A stretch of 36,711 nt of DNA from contig JAHFPH010000020.1 of the NCBI GenBank assembly GCA_023266845.1, positions 1 to 36,711 of the forward strand. The letters run 5' to 3'. The notes below the pieces were generated by a model, which was not told where the DNA came from, did not search any database, and saw only the letters and a program-made list of their open reading frames with translations. Each line of letters opens with the position of its first letter. The first letter of the stretch is position 1. Shown piece after piece: positions 15,858-25,600 of this stretch. Source of the stretch: Rhodospirillaceae bacterium. Its GTDB lineage: Bacteria > Pseudomonadota > Alphaproteobacteria > JAEULC01. Both the position numbers and the translations under genes were made by a program.

Positions 15858-17225
15858 ATGGATGCACGGCAGGTAAAGACCGCCGCCGACGCGCGCAAGA
15901 TCGTCGAGCAGCGCGGCCTGAGCCACGTCAAGGTCGGCGCGGTCGATATCGACGGCATCGTGCGCGGCAAATACTTGGCGCGTGAAAAGTTCTTCTCGGC
16001 GCTGGAAAACGGCTTCGGCTTCTGCGACGTGGTGCTGGGCTGGGATTCGAACGACCAGCTGGTCGACAACCTGACCTATACCGGCTGGCACACCGCCTAT
16101 CCCGACGCTCCGGTGCGCGTGCTGCCGCAGACCTGCCGCGACGTGCCGACCGAAGGCAATATGCTGATGTTCCTGAGCGAGTTCGCCGACAAGGCCGAGG
16201 CGGTGTGCCCGCGCGGCACGCTGCGCCGGGTGCTGAAGCGCGCCAAGGACATGGGGTTCTCGGTCTATTCGGCGTTCGAATACGAATTCTTCGTGTTCGC
16301 GGAAACGCCCGATAGCGTGCGCGCCAAGAATTACCGCGACCTCAGGCCCATCACGCCGGGCTATTTCGGCTACTCGGCGCTGCGCAGCTCGGTGCATGCC
16401 GATTTCTATCACGAGCTTTTGCAGCTCTGCGAAAAAATGGACATGCGGATCGAGGGCCTGCACACCGAAACCGGCCCGGGCGTGCTGGAAGCCGCGATCA
16501 TGGTGGACGAGGCGATCAACGCCGCCGACAAGGCGATCCTGTTCAAGCTGTTCACCAAGGTGCTGGCGCAGAAACGCGGCTGGATGGCGACCTTCATGTC
16601 GAAATGGTCCAAGGACTGGCCCGGCCAGTCCGGCCATATCCACCTGTCGCTAAAGGACAAGAAGGGCAATTCGGCGTTCTTCGATCCGAAGGGCCCGCAC
16701 AAGATGAGCAAGGCGATGCGGCATTTCATCGCCGGGCAGCAGAAGCTGATGCCCGAGTTCTTGGGCATGGTGGCGCAAACCATCAACGCCTATACGCGGC
16801 TGATCCCCGGCTTCTGGGCGCCGACCGACGCGACCTGGGGCGTGGAGAACCGCACCACCGCCTTGCGCGTGATCCCCGGCTCGGCCAAGTCGCAGCGCGT
16901 GGAGTACCGCATCGCCGCGGCCGACGCGAACCCGTACATCATCCTTGCCGCCGCTCTGGGTTCCGGCCTTTACGGCATCGAGCACAAGCTCGAGCCCGAG
17001 CCGATGGTGAAGGGCAATTCCTACGCGGTGAAGCACCCCGCGCGCCTGGCCTTGCCGCGCACTCTCTGGGATTCGGCCCAGGCGCTGAAGAAATCTAGGG
17101 CCGCGCGCGAGCTGTTCGGCGACGCGTTCGTCGAGCACTACGCCGCCACGCGCGAATGGGAAGAGCGCGAATACCGCCGCGCCATCACCGACTGGCAGAT
17201 GCAGCGCTATTTCGAGATCATCTGA
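15858..17225 (+). CDS. Glutamine-synthetase-family ligase
   Basis: A 455-residue enzyme with the GS beta-grasp (about 20-115) and catalytic domains. Metal and ATP residues are present: Glu141 and Glu143 in FEYEF, Glu204 and Glu211 in TETGPGVLEAA, His260 in GQSGHIHLSL, Arg332 in ENRTTALRV, and Glu349/Arg351 in VEYRIAAADANPY. It lacks the adenylylation tyrosine loop of GlnA, and resembles gamma-glutamylpolyamine or gamma-glutamylamide synthetases (PuuA/GlnT-like), which join glutamate to an amine instead of ammonia. First gene of a likely operon with the exported aldolase (63 bases) and iron alcohol dehydrogenase. That company argues for a catabolic ligase, not nitrogen assimilation. Its amine substrate is unknown. 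Confidence 0.88.
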   Translation: MDARQVKTAADARKIVEQRGLSHVKVGAVDIDGIVRGKYLAREKFFSALENGFGFCDVVLGWDSNDQLVDNLTYTGWHTAYPDAPVRVLPQTCRDVPTEGNMLMFLSEFADKAEAVCPRGTLRRVLKRAKDMGFSVYSAFEYEFFVFAETPDSVRAKNYRDLRPITPGYFGYSALRSSVHADFYHELLQLCEKMDMRIEGLHTETGPGVLEAAIMVDEAINAADKAILFKLFTKVLAQKRGWMATFMSKWSKDWPGQSGHIHLSLKDKKGNSAFFDPKGPHKMSKAMRHFIAGQQKLMPEFLGMVAQTINAYTRLIPGFWAPTDATWGVENRTTALRVIPGSAKSQRVEYRIAAADANPYIILAAALGSGLYGIEHKLEPEPMVKGNSYAVKHPARLALPRTLWDSAQALKKSRAARELFGDAFVEHYAATREWEEREYRRAITDWQMQRYFEII

Positions 17226-17288
17226 ACCGGCCCGCCGGCGCACGCGAAAAACAAAGCCGGTGGCGGCCGCCTAAGGGAGGAAACATCC

Positions 17289-18116
17289 ATGGCAATTCCC
17301 GGCGTCATGCGGCTCGCCGCCGCCGTGTCGTTCTTGGCCATCGCATCGAGCCCGCACGGGGCGATTGCGCAGCAGGCCCCCGCGCCCGCTTCGGCCGGCC
17401 AACCCGCCCCGGCGGTGATCGAGGACCTGGTCGCGGCCAACCGCATTCTGGCCGACCAGCAGGTCCTGGATGCCTATGGTCATGTGAGCATCCGCCATCC
17501 CGCCAATCCGCAGCGCTTCTTGATGGGGCGCAACCTGGCGCCGGCGTTGGTAAAGGCCGAGGACATCGTGGAGTACGACCTCGACGGCAATGCCGTCGGC
17601 GCGCCGGCCGGCTTCACGCATTTCCTGGAGCGCTTCATCCACGCTGAAATCTATCGGGCGCGCGCCGACGTGAACGCCGTCGTGCACAGCCATTCGCCGG
17701 CAATCATCCCCTTCGGCGTAACCCAGGCGCCGCTGAAGCCGATGTACCATATCGCCGCGTTCCTTTCGCCCAACGTGCCGGTGTTCGAGATCCGCAAGGC
17801 GGCGGGCGGCATGACCAACATGCTGATCGGCGACGGCAAGCTCGGCAAGTCGCTGGCCGAGGTGCTGGGGCCGAACAACGTGGTGCTGATGCGCGGGCAC
17901 GGCAACGTGGTGGCGGCGCCGACGCTGCCGCTGGTGGTGTTCCGCGCGGTCTATACCGAGGTCAACGCGCGGCTGCAGGCCCAGGCGATCGCCATCGGCG
18001 GCCCGATCACGTTCCTGGATCCCGAGGAGGCCGAGAAGGCCAACAAGGTGCTGGACCAAATCCACGGCCGCGCCTGGGATTTGTGGAAGCGCAAAGTCAT
18101 GGAACAGAAGCCGTGA
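17289..18116 (+). CDS. Class II aldolase-family protein with signal peptide
   Basis: A 275-residue protein. Residues 1-27 form a Sec signal peptide (Arg8, hydrophobic 9-19, cleavage after AIA at 25-27), followed by a Pro/Ala linker and a class II aldolase/adducin domain from about 43. Zinc ligands are His133 and His135 (VVHSHSP) and His204 (RGHGN). Glu114 lies 19 residues before the first zinc histidine, the same spacing as catalytic Glu73 to His92 in fuculose-phosphate aldolase as I remember it. So the active site looks complete, yet the enzyme should be periplasmic, where phosphorylated sugars are absent. GGAGG at 17276-17280 precedes the ATG. It lies between the ligase gene and the alcohol dehydrogenase gene (22 bases). 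Substrate unknown; an aldol or decarboxylase reaction on a non-phosphorylated compound is likely. Confidence 0.85.
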   Translation: MAIPGVMRLAAAVSFLAIASSPHGAIAQQAPAPASAGQPAPAVIEDLVAANRILADQQVLDAYGHVSIRHPANPQRFLMGRNLAPALVKAEDIVEYDLDGNAVGAPAGFTHFLERFIHAEIYRARADVNAVVHSHSPAIIPFGVTQAPLKPMYHIAAFLSPNVPVFEIRKAAGGMTNMLIGDGKLGKSLAEVLGPNNVVLMRGHGNVVAAPTLPLVVFRAVYTEVNARLQAQAIAIGGPITFLDPEEAEKANKVLDQIHGRAWDLWKRKVMEQKP

Positions 18117-18138
18117 ACATTTTTTCCGGAGTAAGACA

Positions 18139-19314
18139 ATGACCGATCCCGCGCGCAGGCTTATCGGCAATTGGAACTATCCGACTGTCATGCGTTTCGG
18201 CGTCGGGCGCATCAAGGAACTGGCCAAGGCCTGCAAGCAGCTCGGCATGAAGCGCCCGCTGCTGGTCACGGATATCGGGCTCAAGTCGAACCCGATGGTC
18301 TTAAACGCGATTAAGGCCAACGAGGCCGAGGGCGTGCCCACGGGCCTCTATGGCGAGGTCAAGGGCAACCCGGTCGGCAAGAACCTGGTCGACGGCATCG
18401 CGGCCTACAAAGCCGGCAAGCATGACGGCGTGATCGCCTTCGGTGGCGGCTCGGCGCTCGACACCGGCAAGGGCGTCGCCTTCATGGCCGGGCAAACGCA
18501 TCCCTGGCTCGACTTCGCCGACTTCGACACCTGCATGAAGCTGGCCGACACGAAGGCCCTGCCGCCGGTTATCACCGTCGCCACCACCTCGGGCACCGGG
18601 TCCGAGGTCGGCCGCGCCGCGGTGTTCATCGACGAAGCGACCAAGACCAAGCGCATCATCTTCCATCCCGCGATGATGCCCAAAATATGCATCGCCGATC
18701 CGGCGCTGACCGTGGGCCTGCCGCCGAAGGTCACCGCCGCCACCGGCATGGATGCGCTGGCGCATTGCCTCGAGGCGCTATGCACCGATTTCTATCACCC
18801 CATGGCCGACGGCATCGCGATCGAAGGCATGCGGCTGGTGAAGGAATACCTGCCGGCCGCTTTCCGCGACGGCAAGAACCTTACGGCGCGCGCCAACATG
18901 ATGTGCGCCGCCAGCATGGGCGCGACCGCGTTCCAGAAAGGCCTGGGCTCGATCCACGCGCTCAGCCATCCCGTGGGATCGCTGTACGACACGCATCACG
19001 GCCTGACCAACGCCGTATTCATGCCCTATGTGCTGGCGTTCAACCGCACGGCCATCGAGGACAAAATGTCGCGGCTGGCGGCCTATCTGAGCCTCAAGCA
19101 GCCCACGTTCCAGGCCGTGCTGGATTGGGTGGTCGAGTTGCGCCGCACACTGGAAATTCCGCACACGCTAGAAGCCCTGGGCGTGCCGCTGAACGAGATG
19201 GCGAAGCTGGCCGAAATGTCCGCCAAGGACCCCTGCGCCGCGGAAAACCCCGTGAAGATGGGCCCGCCCGAAATGCGCAAGGTGCTGGACGCCGCCGCCG
19301 CCGGCCGGCTCTGA
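18139..19314 (+). CDS. Iron-containing alcohol dehydrogenase
   Basis: A 391-residue group III (iron-activated) dehydrogenase that interconverts an alcohol and an aldehyde with NAD(P). Visible: nucleotide site GGGSALDTGKG from 102, family signature TTSGTGSEVGRAAVF from 149, and the iron ligands Asp205, His209 (GMDALAHCLEAL), His273 and His287 (IHALSHPVGSLYDTHHG). The 14-residue spacing of the last two matches lactaldehyde reductase FucO. GGAGT at 18128-18132 precedes the ATG. As the third gene of the operon, it could reduce or oxidise an aldehyde released by the aldolase product. That link is inference from position, as one is exported and the other is not. Confidence 0.92.
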   Translation: MTDPARRLIGNWNYPTVMRFGVGRIKELAKACKQLGMKRPLLVTDIGLKSNPMVLNAIKANEAEGVPTGLYGEVKGNPVGKNLVDGIAAYKAGKHDGVIAFGGGSALDTGKGVAFMAGQTHPWLDFADFDTCMKLADTKALPPVITVATTSGTGSEVGRAAVFIDEATKTKRIIFHPAMMPKICIADPALTVGLPPKVTAATGMDALAHCLEALCTDFYHPMADGIAIEGMRLVKEYLPAAFRDGKNLTARANMMCAASMGATAFQKGLGSIHALSHPVGSLYDTHHGLTNAVFMPYVLAFNRTAIEDKMSRLAAYLSLKQPTFQAVLDWVVELRRTLEIPHTLEALGVPLNEMAKLAEMSAKDPCAAENPVKMGPPEMRKVLDAAAAGRL

Positions 19315-19632
19315 GCGGGTGCAGCACGGACTCCTAGCGATTGCAGCATAGCTATCCACCGGCCTTTCGGGCTTCCGTTTGACTCGGGTGCAGGCGAAGC
19401 CTAGCCTTTGTGCATCGCCGGTCCGTGGACAGGCAAGTCCCGACAATGATCGACCACGGATGGGGCGAGGCGGCGTGTGGGCGCTGCTTCGCGGCTATGA
19501 CGACCGGCGACGGGGAATGAACGTATAGAAACGCAGCGCGCCACGCGCGCCCGCGGACCGGCCCAAAGCGGACCGGCCGTCACGGCCGTTCGGATGCGAT
19601 GGCGTTTCGTGACACCCGAGGAAAGGAACCCG
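19315..19632. other. 318-base intergenic region with a short direct repeat
   Basis: No convincing gene is seen. The stretch holds a perfect direct repeat GCGGACCGGCC at 19553-19563 and 19568-19578 (15-base period), directly followed by a CGGCCGT-CA-ACGGCCG-like inverted segment. TATAGA at 19524-19529 may be a -10, but there is no good -35. The region should contain the phasin promoter and end of the previous operon; no hairpin with a T run is visible. Confidence 0.4.
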
Positions 19633-20037
19633 ATGTCCAAACATACGCAGTCCGCCGCCGCGCAACCCGGCTTTTCGATGCCGGATATCGAGCAGTTGTC
19701 GCGCCTGTACACCGGAGGCACCGAAAGCTGGCTTCAATCCGGCAATGCCATGATGAAGGCGATGAGCGAATTGAACGCCGAGATCCTCGGCTTCACCAGG
19801 CAACGGCTCGACGCCGGCGTCGCGGTCAGCCAATCGCTGGCGAAGTGCAAGTCGGTCCAGTCGGCATTCGAGATCCAGTTGGATTTCGCGCGCACCGAGG
19901 CGCAGATCTATCTGGATCAAGCGCGCAAGATGCTGGATATGGCGACGCAAGCCGCGAGCGAAGGCATCAAACCGCTGCGCGAGCACGGCATCAACGGCAA
20001 CGGCGAGGCGCGCACGCACGCCAAGGCGAAGGAATAG
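19633..20037 (+). CDS. Phasin family protein
   Basis: A 134-residue, all-helical protein of the phasin_2 family, which coats polyhydroxyalkanoate granules. It has the typical amphipathic run TESWLQSGNAMMKAMSELNA, then EILGFTRQRLDAGVAVSQSL, the central CKSVQSAFEIQLDFARTEAQ and the closing helix YLDQARKMLDMATQAASEGI. A frame continues 13 codons upstream, but GAAAGGAA at 19621-19628 fits ATG 19633, so I use that start. It is transcribed alone, with a hairpin after the stop. No PHA synthase gene is in the window; small phasins also occur without PHA and may act as general lipid or stress proteins. Confidence 0.85.
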   Translation: MSKHTQSAAAQPGFSMPDIEQLSRLYTGGTESWLQSGNAMMKAMSELNAEILGFTRQRLDAGVAVSQSLAKCKSVQSAFEIQLDFARTEAQIYLDQARKMLDMATQAASEGIKPLREHGINGNGEARTHAKAKE

Positions 20038-20067
20038 CCCTCGCCCGCCTGCATTCGGGGAATTGAG

Positions 20068-20088
20068 GCGGGAGCGATGCGCTCCCGC
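20068..20088. terminator. Hairpin between phasin and antiporter genes
   Basis: GCGGGAGC (20068-20075), loop GATGC, GCTCCCGC (20081-20088): a perfect 8-base-pair GC-rich stem centred between two convergent stops (20037 and 20103). There is a short GTGTTTG after it on the plus strand and TTCAATTCC beyond it on the minus strand. It probably serves as a bidirectional terminator. Confidence 0.6.
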
Positions 20089-20102
20089 AAGCGGTGTTTG
20101 CG

Positions 20103-21893
20103 TCAGTTGTCGACGGCAGACGGCTTGCGTTCGGGCAGCAATCGCATCAGGCGCGCGCGCCAGTTCTTGACCGGCCTGGGATCGAGAACCAAGCCCACGC
20201 GCACGACTTCGTCGCCGATCTTGTCCAACGCCACCAGCTCGACCGCGCCGACGCGCGCACGCGCGCCGCGGCCGATCTTGCGGCCCAGACGCTTTTTCAT
20301 CGCCTCTTTCAGCGTCAGCTCGGCGTCGCCGGCTTGCAACGCGATGCCGTAAGTCTCGGCCAGCTCGTTCAGTTTCTGGTCGGCATCGAGCACGAAGTCG
20401 CCCGCGCTTTCGGGCAGGTCGGCGGCGGTCGAGGCGAAGCGGCGCGAGAACCAGCGGTCGACCGCCAGGTTGGACTCGGGCGGCGTCAAGACCAGCGCCA
20501 GGTCGCCGGCCTCCAGCCGCTCCAGCGTCGTGGGCGACAGCGCGTTCTCGCCGCGCAGAACGCTCACGATGCGCGCGCCGGCGGGCAGGTTCAACTCCGC
20601 CAGGTTCCGATCCGTCGCGCGGCTATGCGGCTTTACTTCGTAGGCGACCAGGTCGCGGTCCATGCGGTGGATCAGGTCCACGTCCAGGCGCGGCGCCGGC
20701 TCGGGCGCCGGCGGCAGCGCCACGCCCAAAAGGCGCGCCGCGAGCGGCATGGTCCAGCCCTGCACCGTCAGCGAAACCAGCACCACCACGAACGCGATCC
20801 CGAACAAGACGCGATCGGGATCGAGATGCGCCAGAAACGGGAACAGCGCCAGGAAGATCGGTACCGCGCCTCGCAACCCCACCCAGGACACGAACAGCTG
20901 CTCGCGCAAGGTGAACCCGAACGGCGCCAGCGACAGCAGAACCGCGGCCGGACGCGCCAGCAGCATCAGCACCAGCGCGATCAGCACGGCCGGAAGCGCC
21001 GTGGCGGGCAACGCGCTGGGCGTGACCAAAAGCCCCAGCAACAGGAACAGCCCGATCTGGCCCAGCCACGTCAAGCCGTCGAAAAACCGCCCGACGAGCT
21101 GCAGCGCCCGCACGCGCCGGTTGCCGAAAACGATGCCGGCGGCATAGACCGACAGGAAGCCGCTGCCGCCCAGCGTCTGCGCGCCGCCGAAGGCGAGCAT
21201 GGCCAGCGCGAAGGCGAGGATCGGATATAGCCCGGCCGACATTTCCAGCCGGTTCATCAGCCAGACCAAAAGGAACCCACAACCCAGCCCCACGGCGAGG
21301 CCCAGGCCCATCTGCCGCGCGAATTCCAGCAGCACGCCCAGGCCCAGCGTGTCGATGTTCAGCCGCAGCAGGTCCACGAACACGACGGTCATGAACACGC
21401 CCATCGGATCGTTGGCGCCGGATTCGACCTCCAGCGTCGCCTTCAGCCGGTCGCTGAGGCCGATGCCGTGCTGGCTGAGCAACCCGAACACGGCGGCCGC
21501 GTCGGTCGAGGCGACGATCGAGCCGATGAGCCACGCGCGGCGCCATTCCGTCCCGAAACCCAGAATCAGGGCCTCCGCCACCACCCCGGCCGTCACCACC
21601 ACGCCCAGGGTCGCCAGCGCCAGCGCCGGCCCCCAGGCTACGCGGATCGCGCTCATCGGCGTGCGCAGGCCGCCGTCGAACAGGATCACCGCCAGCGCGA
21701 TGCTGCCGATCAGAAACGCGAACTCGGCGTCGTTGAAATCGATGCCGCCAGGGCCGTTCTCGCCGGCCAGCATGCCCAGCACCATGAACACCAGCAGCAG
21801 TGGCGCCCCGAAGCGGCGCGACACCAGCCCGGCGAAGATGCTGGCCAGCAGCAGAAGCGCGGCCACCACAAGCCAATGGAATTCGAAATGCAT
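20103..21893 (-). CDS. K+/H+ antiporter, CvrA/NhaP2 type
   Basis: A 596-residue CPA1 antiporter. About 12 transmembrane helices cover residues 1-385, with the conserved ion-path segments AVILFDGGLRTP, SIVASTDAAAVFGLL and the VESGANDPMGVFMT helix containing the Asn-Asp pair. A soluble part follows: an RCK_C-like region (PHSRATDRNLAELNLPAGARIVSVLRG) and a CorC_HlyC domain (DLPESAGDFVLDADQKLNELAETYGIAL). This layout is that of CvrA/NhaP2, which expels K+ or Na+ in exchange for protons during osmotic or pH stress. A longer frame begins at 21980, but MHFEFHWLVVAALLLL (ATG at 21893) is a natural start of the first helix. Third of three minus-strand genes after putA. Confidence 0.88.
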   Translation of the reverse strand: MHFEFHWLVVAALLLLASIFAGLVSRRFGAPLLLVFMVLGMLAGENGPGGIDFNDAEFAFLIGSIALAVILFDGGLRTPMSAIRVAWGPALALATLGVVVTAGVVAEALILGFGTEWRRAWLIGSIVASTDAAAVFGLLSQHGIGLSDRLKATLEVESGANDPMGVFMTVVFVDLLRLNIDTLGLGVLLEFARQMGLGLAVGLGCGFLLVWLMNRLEMSAGLYPILAFALAMLAFGGAQTLGGSGFLSVYAAGIVFGNRRVRALQLVGRFFDGLTWLGQIGLFLLLGLLVTPSALPATALPAVLIALVLMLLARPAAVLLSLAPFGFTLREQLFVSWVGLRGAVPIFLALFPFLAHLDPDRVLFGIAFVVVLVSLTVQGWTMPLAARLLGVALPPAPEPAPRLDVDLIHRMDRDLVAYEVKPHSRATDRNLAELNLPAGARIVSVLRGENALSPTTLERLEAGDLALVLTPPESNLAVDRWFSRRFASTAADLPESAGDFVLDADQKLNELAETYGIALQAGDAELTLKEAMKKRLGRKIGRGARARVGAVELVALDKIGDEVVRVGLVLDPRPVKNWRARLMRLLPERKPSAVDN

Positions 21894-21940
21894 GCCGGTT
21901 TCTATCACATCGGCCGGCCGTCCTAGCCGGCAAAGTCGCG

Positions 21941-22567
21941 TCAGAAGCTGAAGTCGGGCGGCTCCCAGCCCGTCAGCCATTCCTTCAACGGCATGATCAC
22001 CGGCTCATGGCCGTTGTCGAAGAAGGACGAGTCGACCGCCCACAGCTCGCCGCTTTCGGTCTCGGCCACCACCGGCGTCACGTGCGGCAGGATTTTGCCG
22101 AACAAAGTGCCGCGCCAGGCCACGGATTGCGCCTTGTGATGCTTGATCAGCCCGTCCCCCTCCATCAGCACCAGATAGGTGGTGGTGTTGACCGCCTCGT
22201 CCACGCAGTCCATCTGGCCGGGCAGCGAGATGGCATTCAACGTGCCGCCCTTGTCGCCCAGCGTCCCCGCCTGCCTTCCGGCCGAAACTTCCAGCTTGGC
22301 GATCGCTCTGGAGATGCGCGCGCGCTCGTCGGCGGCGTCCTTGACCTCGTCCTTGAACTGATCGCGGACCTCCTGCCATTCCTCGGGCGCGAGCTTCACC
22401 ACGGTGCGGCTGGCGCAGCCGTAGTCGTGGCAGACCGTGAACTGCTCCAGCGTCGGCTTGGGATTGCCGCGCTCCTGGATCCAGCCGAAGGACGTGACGG
22501 AATTGGCCGCGGGCGTGCCGCAGGCGGCTAGGCCCAGCCCCAAGGCCGCCAACGCCCAGAATTTCAT
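21941..22567 (-). CDS. Lipoprotein with candidate Cys-His-Asp active site
   Basis: A 208-residue protein with a lipoprotein signal (MKFWALAALGLGLAACG, lipobox LAAC, lipidated Cys16). I do not recognise a named family. The second half reads like a papain/transglutaminase-like fold: Cys121 starts a helix (DCVDEAVNTTTYLVLM), His162 lies in a strand (ILPHVTPVVAE) and Asp179 in the next strand (ELWAVDSSFFDNG). The order and the 17-residue His-Asp spacing resemble bacterial transglutaminase-like cysteine peptidases (LapG type). The N-terminal half has two further cysteines (Cys46, Cys51 in CHDYGC) and a charged helix. It lies 59 bases after putA and 47 before the antiporter, same strand. A GTG eight codons upstream is possible but lengthens the signal oddly. 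Confidence 0.7.
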   Translation of the reverse strand: MKFWALAALGLGLAACGTPAANSVTSFGWIQERGNPKPTLEQFTVCHDYGCASRTVVKLAPEEWQEVRDQFKDEVKDAADERARISRAIAKLEVSAGRQAGTLGDKGGTLNAISLPGQMDCVDEAVNTTTYLVLMEGDGLIKHHKAQSVAWRGTLFGKILPHVTPVVAETESGELWAVDSSFFDNGHEPVIMPLKEWLTGWEPPDFSF

Positions 22568-22626
22568 CGTCTTTGCAATAGGATCGGACACCGGACACCC
22601 CCGCCTACAAGACGAAAATACACGGT

Positions 22627-25600
22627 CTAGCCGGCATCTTCCAGCGACAACAGGCTGGCATTGCCGCCGGCGGCCGTGGTGTCGATGCTGAGCGTGCGCT
22701 CGGTGGCGAAACGATGCAGATACCGGGGCCCGCCGGCCTTGGGCCCCGTGCCCGACAGGCCCTCGCCGCCGAAGGGCTGCACCCCCACCACGGCGCCGAT
22801 CATCGAGCGGTTGACATAGGTGTTGCCCACCCGGACGCGGTCGTGGATGTAGCGCACCGTCTCGTCGATCCGGCTGTGGATGCCCAGCGTCAGGCCGTAG
22901 CCCGTGGCGTTGACCTGCTCCAGCACGTTGTCCAATTTGTCGGTCTTGTAACGGATAACATGCAGGATCGGCCCGAACACCTCGCGCTCCAGCACCGACA
23001 GAAGCGGTATTTCCACCAGCATCGGCGCGAAGAACGTGCCGTGTTGCGTTTCGGGGCCCGCCTTGCAGCGCATCAGCAGCGTGCCCTCGCGCGCCATGCG
23101 CTGGGCGTGATCGTCGAGCGTCTTGCGCGCGTCGTCGTCGATCACCGGACCGACATCGGTGGCCAGCAGCCCGGGATCGCCCAGCGTCAATTCCTCCATC
23201 GCGCCGGACAGCATCGCAAGCAGCTTCGGCGCGATCTCCTCCTGCACGAACAGCACGCGCAGCGACGAGCAGCGCTGACCCGCCGAGCCGAAGGCGCTGA
23301 GCACCGCATCGGCCGTCACCTGCTCGGGCAGGGCCGAGGAGTCCACGATCATCGCGTTCTGCCCGCCGGTTTCGGCGATCAGCGGCACGATCGGCCCGGC
23401 GCGTCCGGCGAGCGTCTTGTTGATCAACCGCGCCACTTCGGTCGAGCCGGTGAAAGCCACGCCCCCGATGCGCGAATCGCGTGTCAGCGCCGCGCCCACC
23501 GCCTCGCCCGATCCCGGCAGCAGATGCAGCACGTCGCCCGGCACCCCCGCCCGATGCAACAGTTCCACCGCGCGCGCGGCGATCAGCGGCGTTTGCTCCG
23601 CCGGCTTGGCAGCCACGGCGTTGCCCGCGGCCAGCGCCGCAGCCACCTGGCCGGTGAAGATCGCGAGCGGAAAATTCCACGGGCTGATACAGGCGAACAC
23701 GCCGCGACCGCGCAGCGCCAGGCGGTTGCTTTCGCCCGTGGGACCGGGCAGCGGCGTCACGGCCGCGAAATCCTCGCGCGCGCGCGCGGCGTAGTAGCGG
23801 CAGTAATCCGCCGCTTCGCGCAGCTCGGCCAGCGCGTCGGGAATCGTCTTGCCTGCCTCGCGCACGGCCAGCGCCATCAGCTCGGGCCCGGCGCGTTCCA
23901 TCAGCTCGGCGGCGCGGTCGAGGCATTGGGCGCGCTGGCCGCCGCCGATCCGGTCCCAGTCGGGCTGCGCGCGCCGCGCGCGGTCCAGCGCCTCGTTAGC
24001 GACGGCGGCGTCGGCGAGCGAAACCTCGCCCACCGCGCGACGCCGGTCGGCGGGATCGGCGATTTTCTGCGCCTGCCCCGGCCGCATCACGCCGCCGATG
24101 ATCGGCCCGGCGCGCCAGCCCGCGCGCGTCGCCGCGTCCATCGCCGCGGCCAGGGGAACGAGCGCGGCCGGATCGCTTAGATCGACGCCCGCGCTGTTCG
24201 GGCGTTCCGCGCCGTAAAGGTCGCGTGGCAGGGGAATGCGCGGATGCGGCTTTTGCGGCAGCCGCCCCAGCGCCGCCACCGGATCGGCGACGATGCCGTC
24301 GATCGGCGCCTTCTCGTCCACCAGGCGGTTCACGAACGAGGTATTCGCGCCGTTCTCCAGCAAGCGGCGAACCAGATAGGCCAGCAGCTCCTCGTGTCCG
24401 CCCACCGGCGCGTAGACGCGGCAGGGCAAGGCCAGCTTGTCGGCGCCCATGATTTCCTCGTACAGCGCCTCGCCCATGCCGTGCAGGCGCTGGAACTCCC
24501 AGTCCGTGCGCTTTCCCGCCAGCTCCAGAACCGTGGCCACGGTGTGCGCGTTGTGCGTGGCGAAGCACGGATAGAACGCCTGTGCATCGGCCAGCAGCGC
24601 GCGCGCGCAGGCGATATAGGAAACATCGGTCGAGACCTTGCGCGTGAACACGGGATAGCCGTCGAGACCGCGTTCCTGCGCGCGCTTGATCTCGCTGTCC
24701 CAATAGGCGCCCTTGACCAGCCGCACCATCAGCCGGCGCTTGTGCCGGCGCGCCATGCCGCCCAGAAAATCGATCAGCGCGACGCAGCGTTTCTGGTAGC
24801 CCTGGATCGCGAGCCCGAATCCGTCCCAGCCCGCGAGCGATCTGTCGCCCGAGACCGCCTCGACGATGTCGAGCGACAAATCCAGGCGGTCGGCCTCCTC
24901 CGCGTCCACCGTCAGGCCGATGCCGCCGTCGCGCGCGCGTTTCGCGAGCTCCAGCAGCCGGGGAGCAAGCTCGTCGAGCACGCGCCCGCGTTTGGCGTAT
25001 TCGTAACGCGGGTGCAGCGCTGACAATTTCACCGAGATGTTCGGCGCGTGGTGGACCGATTTGGCGCCCCCATTGAACCTTTGGGCGGCGCGGCCGATGG
25101 CGTCGATCGCCGCGCGATACGACCCCATGTAGCGCGCCGCGTCGGCCGCCGTGCGCGCCGCTTCGCCCAGCATGTCGTAGGAATGGCGATAGCCCTGGCG
25201 CTCGGCCGCCTCGGCGCGCTCCAAAGCCTCGCCGATGCTGCGGCCCATGACGAATTGCCGTCCCAGGATGCGCATGGCCTGGGTCATCGCCGTGCGGATC
25301 ACCGGCTCGCCGCTGCGCGTCAGCAGGCGCTTCATCACCTCGGTCCAATCCTCTTTGTCCGGCTCCGCGCCCACCAGCCTGCCGGTCAGCATCAGGGCCC
25401 AGGTCGAGGCGTTGACGAACAGGGAATCGCTGTGCCCGACATGGCGCTGCCAGTCCGCGCCGCCGATCTTGTCGCGGATCAGCCGGTCGGCCGTGTCGGC
25501 GTCGGGGATGCGCAGCAGCGCCTCGGCCAGGCACATCAGCACGATGCCCTCGCGCGACGACAGCGCGTATTCGTGCAGGAAGGCGTCGAGTCCGCCGGGC

